Positions 16,842-22,844 of a stretch of 32,680 bases of DNA are shown here, piece by piece (the stretch's first letter is position 1; each line of letters begins with the position of its first letter). This DNA comes from a virus. The DNA lies in the IMG/VR virus record IMGVR_UViG_3300021197_000701, positions 1 to 32,680 of that record, one strand, 5' to 3'. Below the pieces are notes generated by a model. It did no database searches. It had not been told where the DNA came from and saw only the letters and a list, made by a program, of their open reading frames with translations. The translations under genes were made by a program, and so were the position numbers.

Positions 16842-17191
16842 GGGGAAGAGTCCAAAGGGATTGCGCCCTCTGGGTCATCGCCACGGACAAATCCGAGAAT
16901 AGTACGCATTTCTTCTGAAGTTAATGAGTTTAAATCAAAATCTTCTTCTAAAATACAGTTAGGAACCCACGAAGTCATTTGGTCTTCTAGTGAACCACCA
17001 AGTTCTTCGATATGGGATAAAAAGATTTCGTTTTGCTCGATAGTCCAATCTTCGGGGCTTCCGAAATCACGGCATTTGCGTACCGCTTTCGCTTGGATGC
17101 TTTCGATTTTAATTTTTTCAAGACCCGAGGCTTGGCGAACCCAAACCTTTGTTCCGTCTCCTAATTCAATTTCCTTTTTTAGTACTGGCAC
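16835..17191 (-). CDS. Tail assembly chaperone (G-like part)
   Basis: A 118-residue acidic protein, beginning MPVLKKEIELGDGTKVWVRQ, just upstream of the tape measure, with helical middle (EKIKIESIQAKAVRKCRDFG) and an acidic end. Position, size and the open -1 frame after it match the gpG/gpGT chaperone system known in lambda and many long-tailed phages, where the short product and the frameshifted long product coat the tape measure before tube assembly. The start is GTG at 17191, inside the previous small gene (26-base overlap, different frame). Sequence similarity to known chaperones is not obvious by eye, which is usual for this family. Confidence 0.75.
   Translation of the reverse strand: MPVLKKEIELGDGTKVWVRQASGLEKIKIESIQAKAVRKCRDFGSPEDWTIEQNEIFLSHIEELGGSLEDQMTSWVPNCILEEDFDLNSLTSEEMRTILGFVRGDDPEGAIPLDSSPE
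16838..16846 (-). other. Likely -1 ribosomal frameshift site
   Basis: In the zero frame the minus strand reads TCT TCC CCC GAG TAG. The run of five C lets the Pro tRNA on CCC slip back one base onto CCC without loss of pairing, two codons before the stop. The -1 frame is then open for 94 codons. It does not fit the classical X XXY YYZ heptamer perfectly, and no strong downstream hairpin was seen by eye. Confidence 0.65.
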
Positions 17192-17303
17192 TTTTCTTCA
17201 CACTCTTCTTTTCTTTCTTCTCTTTTTTTGGTGGTATTACTTCGTAATCACCATTTTCTTTAAGACGGTACACTGTACCATCTGGTTCAGTCCACTCATC
17301 CAT
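17166..17303 (-). CDS. Small lysine-rich protein, unknown
   Basis: A 45-residue frame starting MDEWTEPDGTVYRLKENGDY and ending in a basic tail (PPKKEKKEKKSVKKSASTKK). A GAGGTG Shine-Dalgarno site that contains the stop codon of the preceding gene lies before the ATG. It overlaps the chaperone start by 26 bases. The N-terminal part looks like a two-strand hairpin, the tail looks disordered and could bind nucleic acid or an acidic protein such as the neighbouring chaperone. No family recognised. Confidence 0.6.
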   Translation of the reverse strand: MDEWTEPDGTVYRLKENGDYEVIPPKKEKKEKKSVKKSASTKKGN

Positions 17304-17313
17304 CTAAAACACC

Positions 17314-17832
17314 TCAAGCCATTGTTTCTTGGTATGTAATATAGATGCTTGCTTCGCCACCAGTTAGAGCCGCACCAGCAATTGTGAAAAGTAGGTTCTT
17401 AGCACCAGGTAGTTTTGTACCCTTAGCGCATAACTCCCATCCAATAGTAGCCGCAGCAAGCGCAGCGTTGTCGAATGCAGTAGCAGCCATAATTGAATCT
17501 GTAACTCCGGTATGTCCTAACATAATAGTAGCGGAGCCGCTTGAAGCAAATGCTATATCTATATCAAGATAAAAACACTTTAGGATTGCGCCAGCAGGTA
17601 ATTGTTGAGCAGTACCAATCAAGTCTGCTGCTAATACTTTAGCCGCAGTATCTCCGCCATTAACATCAAAAGAATAACTAAACTTTAGAGTTTTCTCGAT
17701 AGAAGTTGCGGTTTTAGCATCTGTAACTGCATCGTTTGCTAACTTAGCAGTAGTAATGTTAGCATCATTGATGTGTTCTGTTCTAATAAGATTGTTAAGG
17801 TATTTGTTAGATTGGGGACTTCCATATGCCAT
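17314..17832 (-). CDS. Probable virion protein with tail-fibre-like N-terminal segment
   Basis: A 172-residue protein between the tail tube and tape measure. Residues 15-45 (HINDANITTAKLANDAVTDA) follow the 'x-I-x-x-x-K-L-A' helical repeat common at the base of phage tail fibres and needle-like trimers. The rest is beta-rich, small-residue-rich (SSGSATIMLGHTG, FTIAGAALTGGEASIYITYQ), like a small jelly-roll or decoration domain. Start ATG has AGAGGAATT before it, and a TTCATATAC box lies 37 bases upstream, so it seems to have its own promoter and may be made in high amounts. Could be a tail decoration or minor fibre; uncertain. Confidence 0.65.
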   Translation of the reverse strand: MAYGSPQSNKYLNNLIRTEHINDANITTAKLANDAVTDAKTATSIEKTLKFSYSFDVNGGDTAAKVLAADLIGTAQQLPAGAILKCFYLDIDIAFASSGSATIMLGHTGVTDSIMAATAFDNAALAAATIGWELCAKGTKLPGAKNLLFTIAGAALTGGEASIYITYQETMA

Positions 17833-17869
17833 AATAATTCCTCTGTTATTTGTCCTTACTTGCGCTGGA

Positions 17870-17878
17870 GTATATGAA
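17870..17878 (-). promoter_or_regulatory. Promoter element TTCATATAC before the 172-residue virion gene
   Basis: The minus strand reads TTCATATACTC, ending 37 bases before the ATG at 17832, in a 67-base gap that is large for this operon. The same element at almost the same distance precedes the tail tube gene. With transcription starting about 25 bases after the box there is room for a short leader with the AGAGGA ribosome site. Confidence 0.55.
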
Positions 17879-17899
17879 TGCTCGCTCTAGTATTGCCCA

Positions 17900-18091
17900 T
17901 CACTGGTCCTCAAATGTGATGTATGCAGTAACTAGATTTGATGTTCTGTTACGAATCATGTCAATGGAGATAATTTTATCACCATTAGCAAGTGCTCGTA
18001 GCGCAGTTTGAAGGGCTGCGTCAATAGTACCCAAATCCCCACGAACTTCAGTAACTGTGAGTTTGGTAATGTCGCTGATGGTGTGAGACAT
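17900..18091 (-). CDS. Small protein after the tail tube, unknown
   Basis: A 63-residue protein starting MSHTISDITKLTVTEVRGDL. Predicted helix in the middle (GTIDAALQTALRALANGDKI) followed by a beta hairpin ending in ITFEDQ. The ATG is preceded by GAGGTGATT, in which TGA is the stop of the tail tube gene. Cotranslated with the tube, it may be a minor tail or assembly protein. No family recognised. Confidence 0.65.
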   Translation of the reverse strand: MSHTISDITKLTVTEVRGDLGTIDAALQTALRALANGDKIISIDMIRNRTSNLVTAYITFEDQ

Positions 18092-18093
18092 TT

Positions 18094-18108
18094 AATCACC
18101 TCAAATAC
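18094..18108 (-). promoter_or_regulatory. Stop-embedded Shine-Dalgarno site (15-base repeat copy 1)
   Basis: The minus strand reads GTATTTGAGGTGATT. TGA is the stop of the tail tube gene and GAGGTGAT is a near-perfect match to the 16S anti-Shine-Dalgarno. The same 15 bases occur at 27135-27149 after the capsid gene. Confidence 0.7.
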
Positions 18109-19141
18109 TGGAAGTTGCGTTTATTACATCACAAGTTGCCATAGCCTTCTTTGTTTCATCGAATAGTGCGGTGAAACCTAGAGACATTGTTTGTGTGTCA
18201 CGACCAGATACATTGCTTGATGGTGCATCCCACTGAACATTGTAAAGTTTAATGGTAGTAGTGTGTGCTCCTGTTGCTGAGAAAACAAGTGTAATTGCTG
18301 GATTACTGGAACCTGGTTGATATACGGTGTTTGCTCCACCGTCAATAATGTTACCGAAAATTGGTTCGTCTAGGCTAGTGGCGTGAACTGGGTTAATAAA
18401 CTCAACTGTTCCTGTAATTTCACGGAGTTGTGGTGGTGCTTCACGAACACATGTGTCACTACCAAGTGCGAAAGATGCGTCAACATCACGGTTTAAATTA
18501 AACTCGATGTCAACGGATTTTACGATTGTTGATTTAGCAGACCCCTTAAACTTAACTTCAGCTGATTGGAAGTGAACTGGTTCTCCAGCATCAGGTACGG
18601 TTGCACCCGCTTCAGCCGCTAGTGCTGCTGGGGATGAAACGGAATCTTCACCTTCGGCTTTACCTACGAAATCAACGCCCATCATTACATATTCACCAAC
18701 CGCTCCTTTAATAGAAACACGGTTAATGCTTAGAGATGTGTAGGAATGTTCCTTTTCATCACGCATAACAATTATTTGATATACTGGGAATGCAGTTGAT
18801 GCCGCACGACCTTCATTATGTGTAATTTCAGTCATTGCGTGTGTGTATGGGTCTCCCGAACCTGTTGTGGCTACCTTAGGAAAAATACCTTTTAATACTA
18901 AAGCAGCGAAACCGGAATCGTCAAGGGCCATGTTGATAGAACCTTCGCCATATCTCTTTCCAGTCTTTGTCTTTGTTGCTCCATATCGTGTCATGTCCGA
19001 GCGTGTATTTACATCGAAAACTGTTTGAAATGACTCGTCATCTATTAATCCATAGAATTGTGAGCCACTACCTACTGTTCCGAATGATGTTTGTTGACGC
19101 AGTAAGACACCACGATTGCCTGTTCCTATTGTGTAAGCCAT
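18101..19141 (-). CDS. Major tail tube protein
   Basis: A 346-residue beta-rich protein placed before the chaperone and tape measure genes. It starts MAYTIGTGNRGVLLRQQTSF, typical of phage tail tube proteins of the long type, and has a later segment ITGTVEFINPVHATSLDE and an end motif (DTQTMSLGFTALFDETKK) of the tube fold, where strands build the inner barrel. Residues about 160-210 may be an inserted surface domain. A TTCATATAC promoter lies 39 bases upstream in an otherwise empty 49-base gap, consistent with high expression. No sheath gene follows, so the tail is probably non-contractile. Confidence 0.8.
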   Translation of the reverse strand: MAYTIGTGNRGVLLRQQTSFGTVGSGSQFYGLIDDESFQTVFDVNTRSDMTRYGATKTKTGKRYGEGSINMALDDSGFAALVLKGIFPKVATTGSGDPYTHAMTEITHNEGRAASTAFPVYQIIVMRDEKEHSYTSLSINRVSIKGAVGEYVMMGVDFVGKAEGEDSVSSPAALAAEAGATVPDAGEPVHFQSAEVKFKGSAKSTIVKSVDIEFNLNRDVDASFALGSDTCVREAPPQLREITGTVEFINPVHATSLDEPIFGNIIDGGANTVYQPGSSNPAITLVFSATGAHTTTIKLYNVQWDAPSSNVSGRDTQTMSLGFTALFDETKKAMATCDVINATSSI

Positions 19142-19180
19142 AATAACAACCCTTAGTTAATGTCTCCTATTATTGGGCGA

Positions 19181-19189
19181 GTATATGAA
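19181..19189 (-). promoter_or_regulatory. Promoter element TTCATATAC before the tail tube gene
   Basis: The minus strand reads GAGTTCATATACTC, its TTCATATAC core ending 39 bases before the ATG at 19141. Identical core to the element before the 172-residue gene and one base different from the element inside the protease/scaffold gene. Confidence 0.55.
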
Positions 19190-19190
19190 C

Positions 19191-20237
19191 TCACCTACGC
19201 TGTAGAGGAATGCGTCTTAGTAAATCAAACCTGAGTTGGTGAACACAAACTGTTTCATCATCATCTAATTTTGTGTCTAAAGTTAACTCGTAACCTAGAA
19301 TAGCATCTTTGTTAAAATCAAGACCTAGATTAGTCATTATCTCATCGAACACATCACCGGCTAGATTCATACAATAACGATATGCGTTAGCATAGTTAGT
19401 GCCTCGTGTTAACATAAATACCTCTACTTGGCTCATATCATCTATTCTATGACCACCAAGCGCACTAATTTCATTTGATGTAACCGATTTAATTACTACA
19501 TGTATAGATGGAGCGGCTATCCTACTTATCATTGATGTGCTTATGTCATAACCATACTTGATGGATGACGAATCAACCATTGTTAGATATGGTCTTGTGG
19601 AGTTTTGTAGTACCTCTACCATTTTTAGACCACCCCTATGTAGCGTATCTGTGACAAAGGGACTAGGAGCCATTTCATCTGGTGAAAACGCCCCATCAGT
19701 TGACGCATAAACATTGTACCAATCCACTGAACCATTCGTATTTCCCCACTCGATACTACGACTAGAGCCTGATGCACCAGCAACACTTATGTAGGCCGAT
19801 ACAGCATCATCATCTTCGATGATTTCATGGCGATATAACTTTGCGTTACCGCTAGAATCCATAGTTAATCTTATGATAGTCAATTCGTTTTTTAAGTCTA
19901 ACCCGCTAAATGTTGTCGTGGTAGCACCAACAAGCTTTAGACCATCATCACCGTTGGCTTTAACACTAACAGTTTTTGTACCATTGTCAAGTTTCATTAA
20001 AACATGGTCGGTAGCGGGTGTTGTATTATATTTAATCATAGCCCAAAGTGTATATGCTACCTTTCCTGATGCGGGGCTATTAGCCATTGTTTGGTCGGTA
20101 ACTACCCACGCACCATCACTCGTACTACCGCCCGAGCCGGTTTTACTCCATGCTATTAATTCATTCCCATTCTGAACAGCAGGGTCTGTCCCTTCCATTC
20201 TAAGTTGCCAAAACATTGTTTTATCTGCTACTACCAT
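19191..20237 (-). CDS. LamG-like domain fused to a tail-terminator-like domain
   Basis: A 348-residue protein. Residues about 1-185 look like a LamG/concanavalin lectin fold: FWQLRMEGTDPAVQNG, AYTLWAMIKYNT, KLYRHEIIEDDD, VDWYNVYASTDGAF. Residues about 200-348 (RPYLTMVDSSSIKYGYD, then HVVIKS, VEVFML, DAILGYELTLDTKLDDDE, VHQLRFDLLRRIP) have the alternating strand/helix pattern and position of a tail completion or terminator protein just before the tail tube gene. A lectin module on a neck protein would sit on the outside of the head-tail joint. ATG follows AAGGTGATT, which holds the stop of the gene before. The terminator call is inferred mainly from gene order. Confidence 0.55.
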   Translation of the reverse strand: MVVADKTMFWQLRMEGTDPAVQNGNELIAWSKTGSGGSTSDGAWVVTDQTMANSPASGKVAYTLWAMIKYNTTPATDHVLMKLDNGTKTVSVKANGDDGLKLVGATTTTFSGLDLKNELTIIRLTMDSSGNAKLYRHEIIEDDDAVSAYISVAGASGSSRSIEWGNTNGSVDWYNVYASTDGAFSPDEMAPSPFVTDTLHRGGLKMVEVLQNSTRPYLTMVDSSSIKYGYDISTSMISRIAAPSIHVVIKSVTSNEISALGGHRIDDMSQVEVFMLTRGTNYANAYRYCMNLAGDVFDEIMTNLGLDFNKDAILGYELTLDTKLDDDETVCVHQLRFDLLRRIPLQRR

Positions 20238-20241
20238 TTAA

Positions 20242-20910
20242 TCACCTTGCATTATATCCTAAGTTCTTCCTTAAAAACGCATTCATTCTTGGTTCGAAGT
20301 GAACATCAAAATACTTTTCGGCTATGCCTATGAAGTCATAACGCTTGATTGGACTAGAGCCACCAATGCCTGGAAATTGGAATGGTCTCCCTGCTTTTTG
20401 TAAAATAGGGAACTTAGCAAAGCGTGACGAACCTCTAAATGAAGCTGTGTTCCAAACAACCTTCTTTTCTTTTTTCTTCATATCAAAGCCATAATCCCAC
20501 GGCCCCTTTTGCTGTGAATAAAGCACTGCTAAATCAACACCGCTACCACCACCATTGTCACGACGAGGACCTAATGGTTCTGGAGCAACATACATTCTAG
20601 AGCCAGCATATTGTCCGTGTTCAATATCCCTTACATCTATTGCGTCGGAAATAATACCGTAGGCTTCGTTTTTTAAACTAGAAGAAAGGGAAAGACCATC
20701 AAACTTTGCATCATCAGCAGCATCACGCATAACATCGTGAATTAAATCTTTAAGGTCATGCTTTAGTTTATGCTTGATGCTTTGCATGTATTGGGTTAAT
20801 TGGAGTTTATTCATTCGCATGCCAAAGCCCATGCCTTTACCATTAGAATCCCAACTCGCTCTAGTCTCCCAACCACCAGAACCACCCATACGGGTTGAGC
20901 CTTTACCCAT
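20242..20910 (-). CDS. Probable neck/tail completion protein (gp10-like)
   Basis: A 222-residue basic protein with a glycine-rich start (MGKGSTRMGGSGGWETRASW), a helical part (YMQSIKHKLKHDLKDLIHDV) and a C-terminal part with AGRPFQFPGIGG and a final helix (MNAFLRKNLGYNAR). Helix-then-strand layout and position between connector and tail terminator match HK97 gp10-type completion proteins. Its ATG overlaps the stop of the acetyltransferase gene as TAATG. Function is inferred from context. Confidence 0.55.
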   Translation of the reverse strand: MGKGSTRMGGSGGWETRASWDSNGKGMGFGMRMNKLQLTQYMQSIKHKLKHDLKDLIHDVMRDAADDAKFDGLSLSSSLKNEAYGIISDAIDVRDIEHGQYAGSRMYVAPEPLGPRRDNGGGSGVDLAVLYSQQKGPWDYGFDMKKKEKKVVWNTASFRGSSRFAKFPILQKAGRPFQFPGIGGSSPIKRYDFIGIAEKYFDVHFEPRMNAFLRKNLGYNAR

Positions 20911-21386
20911 TAGTCAAGCCTCCATATTTGTTGACTTGGTAAATATAACTTAGTGTATTCTTGGTATGTCATAATATCCGAGGCATCACCATATGACTCT
21001 ACTCTAGTATAGTTTAGTTTTTCAACTACCTTTACAAGATTTTTCATTTGGGATTCTTCTATTGGATTCAAAACGGTTACCTTTGTTATACCATCCATAT
21101 GTTCGGATTTGTTGCGTTCTTTTAGTAGGTGTGTGTGCAAACCTTTGCTACGCCATTCTTTGCGTACATAGGTGTTCCCTACCAATACAAAGCGTCTATC
21201 GTGCATCATTAGGGATGATGTGTATGCTATGGCTACATTATCGGCAAACAACACCCAATAAACCATATCGTTATACAATGGTGGGTAGCCTTTTTCGATA
21301 GGCGTTAAAATTGGACTACCCCAAATGACCTCTAAATCATCGTGCATTAGAATAAGCTCGATGTGAAAATTAGCATTAACATCCAT
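20910..21386 (-). CDS. GNAT-family N-acetyltransferase in the neck gene cluster
   Basis: A 158-residue protein with the GNAT acetyl-CoA motif: strand RFVLVGNTYV then RKEWRSKGLHTHLLKERN, where R-S-K-G-L-H takes the place of the Q/R-x-x-G-x-G/A loop, followed by strand KVTVLNPIEESQMKN and a final LNYTRVESYGDA segment. It would transfer an acetyl group from acetyl-CoA to an amine of an unknown substrate. It lies with TGATG and TAATG overlaps between a connector and a tail completion gene, so it is made with virion parts. The start is ATG at 21386; a TTG at 21389 is in frame. Targets could be a virion protein or a host protein. Confidence 0.75.
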   Translation of the reverse strand: MDVNANFHIELILMHDDLEVIWGSPILTPIEKGYPPLYNDMVYWVLFADNVAIAYTSSLMMHDRRFVLVGNTYVRKEWRSKGLHTHLLKERNKSEHMDGITKVTVLNPIEESQMKNLVKVVEKLNYTRVESYGDASDIMTYQEYTKLYLPSQQIWRLD

Positions 21387-21928
21387 CAATCGACACTCCC
21401 CATATGTGCTAGACGGCGAAGGTTATCAAGACCACGCTGACGAAGCACATTGGAGCGCATTCCACCTTTTTCATACTCTACACCCGATTGGAAAACGGAT
21501 TCATCTTCAAGATAGTAGGCGGCTGCTAGGTCGGCACATACTTCACGAAGGATATGTGCCATTTCACCTTCTTGTACGGGTACATCGTCTGCATGGTCAA
21601 AAGAAACTCCAGTAACTCCTGTAAGTGTGTGTGTGGATTTGCCAGTCCAAGCGAAAGAATCACCGTCAATGTTACCATTACCTGCTGACGCAAAATCTGT
21701 ACCGCTTGTTAAAACAATGCTTGTAGCACCGGCGGCTATTGCACCGTCTAATGTGGTTTCACCTATTTCACGACTAGGTGTTGTTCTTCCATATTGAACA
21801 AACTCCTGGTCTATGTCTATTGTAGCCCTGCGTATTGCACTTGTTAATCTGCTTCCTGCTCGTGTTCGTTGAGCGGAGTCTAGCCCTAATCTAGAGCCAG
21901 CGTCAGATTCGGTGCAATAATAAACCAC
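21386..21928 (-). CDS. Head-tail connector protein with inserted beta domain
   Basis: A 180-residue protein, starts at GTG: MVYYCTESDAGSRLGL, the common N-terminus of head-tail connector/adaptor proteins. Helices follow (RLTSAIRRATIDIDQEFVQY). Residues about 55-105 form an inserted beta module (AIAAGATSIVLTSGTDF, GDSFAWTGKSTHTLTGVTG) of a type seen in phage tail and fibre proteins, then the helical C-terminus (HILREVCADLAAAYYLEDES). Connectors close the portal and give the tail its docking ring. The GTG is 1 base past the stop of the preceding gene. The stop overlaps the acetyltransferase start. Confidence 0.7.
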   Translation of the reverse strand: MVYYCTESDAGSRLGLDSAQRTRAGSRLTSAIRRATIDIDQEFVQYGRTTPSREIGETTLDGAIAAGATSIVLTSGTDFASAGNGNIDGDSFAWTGKSTHTLTGVTGVSFDHADDVPVQEGEMAHILREVCADLAAAYYLEDESVFQSGVEYEKGGMRSNVLRQRGLDNLRRLAHMGSVD

Positions 21929-21929
21929 T

Positions 21930-22082
21930 TTACATCAACCCGCCAACATCAATTCCAAGTGAAGCAACCATAGCAAAGAAAGCGTATTTCAAATACTTAG
22001 CCATTACAGACAATTCAAAAACTGCTTGTTCAAGCAAACGCACCCTTTCGTCAAGGGATTCAAATTGTTCTTCGCTAACCAT
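21930..22082 (-). CDS. Small helical membrane-associated protein
   Basis: A 50-residue protein, MVSEEQFESLDERVRLLEQA, a coiled-coil-like start, then a hydrophobic stretch (LKYAFFAMVASLGIDVGGLM) able to span or touch a membrane. The ATG lies one base after the stop of the SAP-domain gene, and the next gene's GTG starts one base past its stop. This tight packing supports it as real. Topology (coiled coil plus one span) is like small holin-type or spanin-type proteins, but no family match. Confidence 0.65.
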   Translation of the reverse strand: MVSEEQFESLDERVRLLEQAVFELSVMAKYLKYAFFAMVASLGIDVGGLM

Positions 22083-22083
22083 T

Positions 22084-22374
22084 TCACTCAACAACATCTT
22101 TTATTTCTTCGATTCTAGCCAAAAGTTCTGCTTTAGTACCTTTAACTTCTAAACCGTTTTCATTGCATAAAGCAATCAAGTCATCCTTTTTCATTTTCTT
22201 TAGTGATGAAAGGGAAGGTAGTGATTTAGAGGCATCGACTAAATCTTCGGCTAAATCAAGTACTTCATCTAGCGTAATCTTTCCATCGGCCATTAGTTTC
22301 TTGTATGCTTGATAAGCACCTAACCCTAAACCAGCCGCAATAGCAGCATATAGCATAATCATTTCTGTTTCCAT
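22084..22374 (-). CDS. Membrane-anchored SAP-domain protein
   Basis: A 96-residue protein with an N-terminal membrane span (MIMLYAAIAAGLGLGAYQAY), an acidic helical linker (DEVLDLAEDLVDASKSL) and a C-terminal SAP domain (LKKMKKDDLIALCNENGLEV, then KGTKAELLARIEEI). SAP domains bind DNA, so this would hold DNA at a membrane. It lies in the virion operon between fibre and connector. Ribosome site TTAGGTGAT, which contains the TAG stop of the gene before, precedes the ATG. Possible roles: tethering viral DNA, or a virion internal protein. Fold call good; role open. Confidence 0.75.
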   Translation of the reverse strand: METEMIMLYAAIAAGLGLGAYQAYKKLMADGKITLDEVLDLAEDLVDASKSLPSLSSLKKMKKDDLIALCNENGLEVKGTKAELLARIEEIKDVVE

Positions 22375-22382
22375 AGTATCAC

Positions 22383-22553
22383 CTAATCTTTATATTCAAT
22401 CGCCCTCATCAACGAGTGAGGTATGACTGTGAAATGACTAGCGGCCTCGCTCCTATAAAGTTTGTACCCATAAGGGGTCTCTTCTATTAGTATGTTTGCG
22501 AAACACCTTTCGGCGGGGACAAATACTATCTTTCCAAATCTCTTTTTACTCAT
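22383..22553 (-). CDS. Small basic protein, unknown
   Basis: A 56-residue protein: MSKKRFGKIVFVPAERCFAN, then ILIEETPYGYKLYRSEAASH and a short C-terminal helix. Looks like a small beta-alpha fold. Its ATG overlaps the stop of the 36-residue gene (ATGAGTAA), and its TAG stop is part of the ribosome site of the SAP gene. No family recognised. Confidence 0.65.
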   Translation of the reverse strand: MSKKRFGKIVFVPAERCFANILIEETPYGYKLYRSEAASHFTVIPHSLMRAIEYKD

Positions 22554-22656
22554 TCTTTTCACCTGTAATCAAATCTTTCTTCTCTTTCTTTTCCGCTTCA
22601 TCTAACTCGTTAGACTTTGCATCGAACCATGTATCTAGTAAATTACATCTTGTCAT
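22546..22656 (-). CDS. Very small charged protein, unknown
   Basis: A 36-residue frame, MTRCNLLDTWFDAKSNELDE followed by a Lys/Glu-rich helix. GGTGGT lies before the ATG, which comes one base after the stop of the previous gene; its stop overlaps the next start by 8 bases. Its coupling on both sides argues that it is translated. Highly charged helix, perhaps a binding peptide or assembly aid. Confidence 0.5.
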   Translation of the reverse strand: MTRCNLLDTWFDAKSNELDEAEKKEKKDLITGEKNE

Positions 22657-22657
22657 T

Positions 22658-22840
22658 TTAACCACCTATCAAACTATTCAAATGTTCCATTGTTGGGGCC
22701 GCACTAATGTCTGTGGGCCAATTGTCTAATCGCACCGAATATGTACCACTATCATTAAACAAAAGGGGAGTGTCGGCATTTAATTCTGTTTCGTAATGCG
22801 TGTGCATTACATCTCCTAAGTTACTACAATTACTACACAT
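22658..22840 (-). CDS. Small protein after the fibre gene, unknown
   Basis: A 60-residue protein starting MCSNCSNLGDVMHTHYETEL, with a CxxC and two His near the start that could bind a metal, then GTYSVRLDNWPTD. It starts 4 bases after the stop of the fibre gene and ends one base before the next ATG. Ribosome site weak (GTGAT). No family recognised; its location suggests a fibre-linked assembly protein or a minor structural protein. Confidence 0.55.
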   Translation of the reverse strand: MCSNCSNLGDVMHTHYETELNADTPLLFNDSGTYSVRLDNWPTDISAAPTMEHLNSLIGG

Positions 22841-22844
22841 ATTA

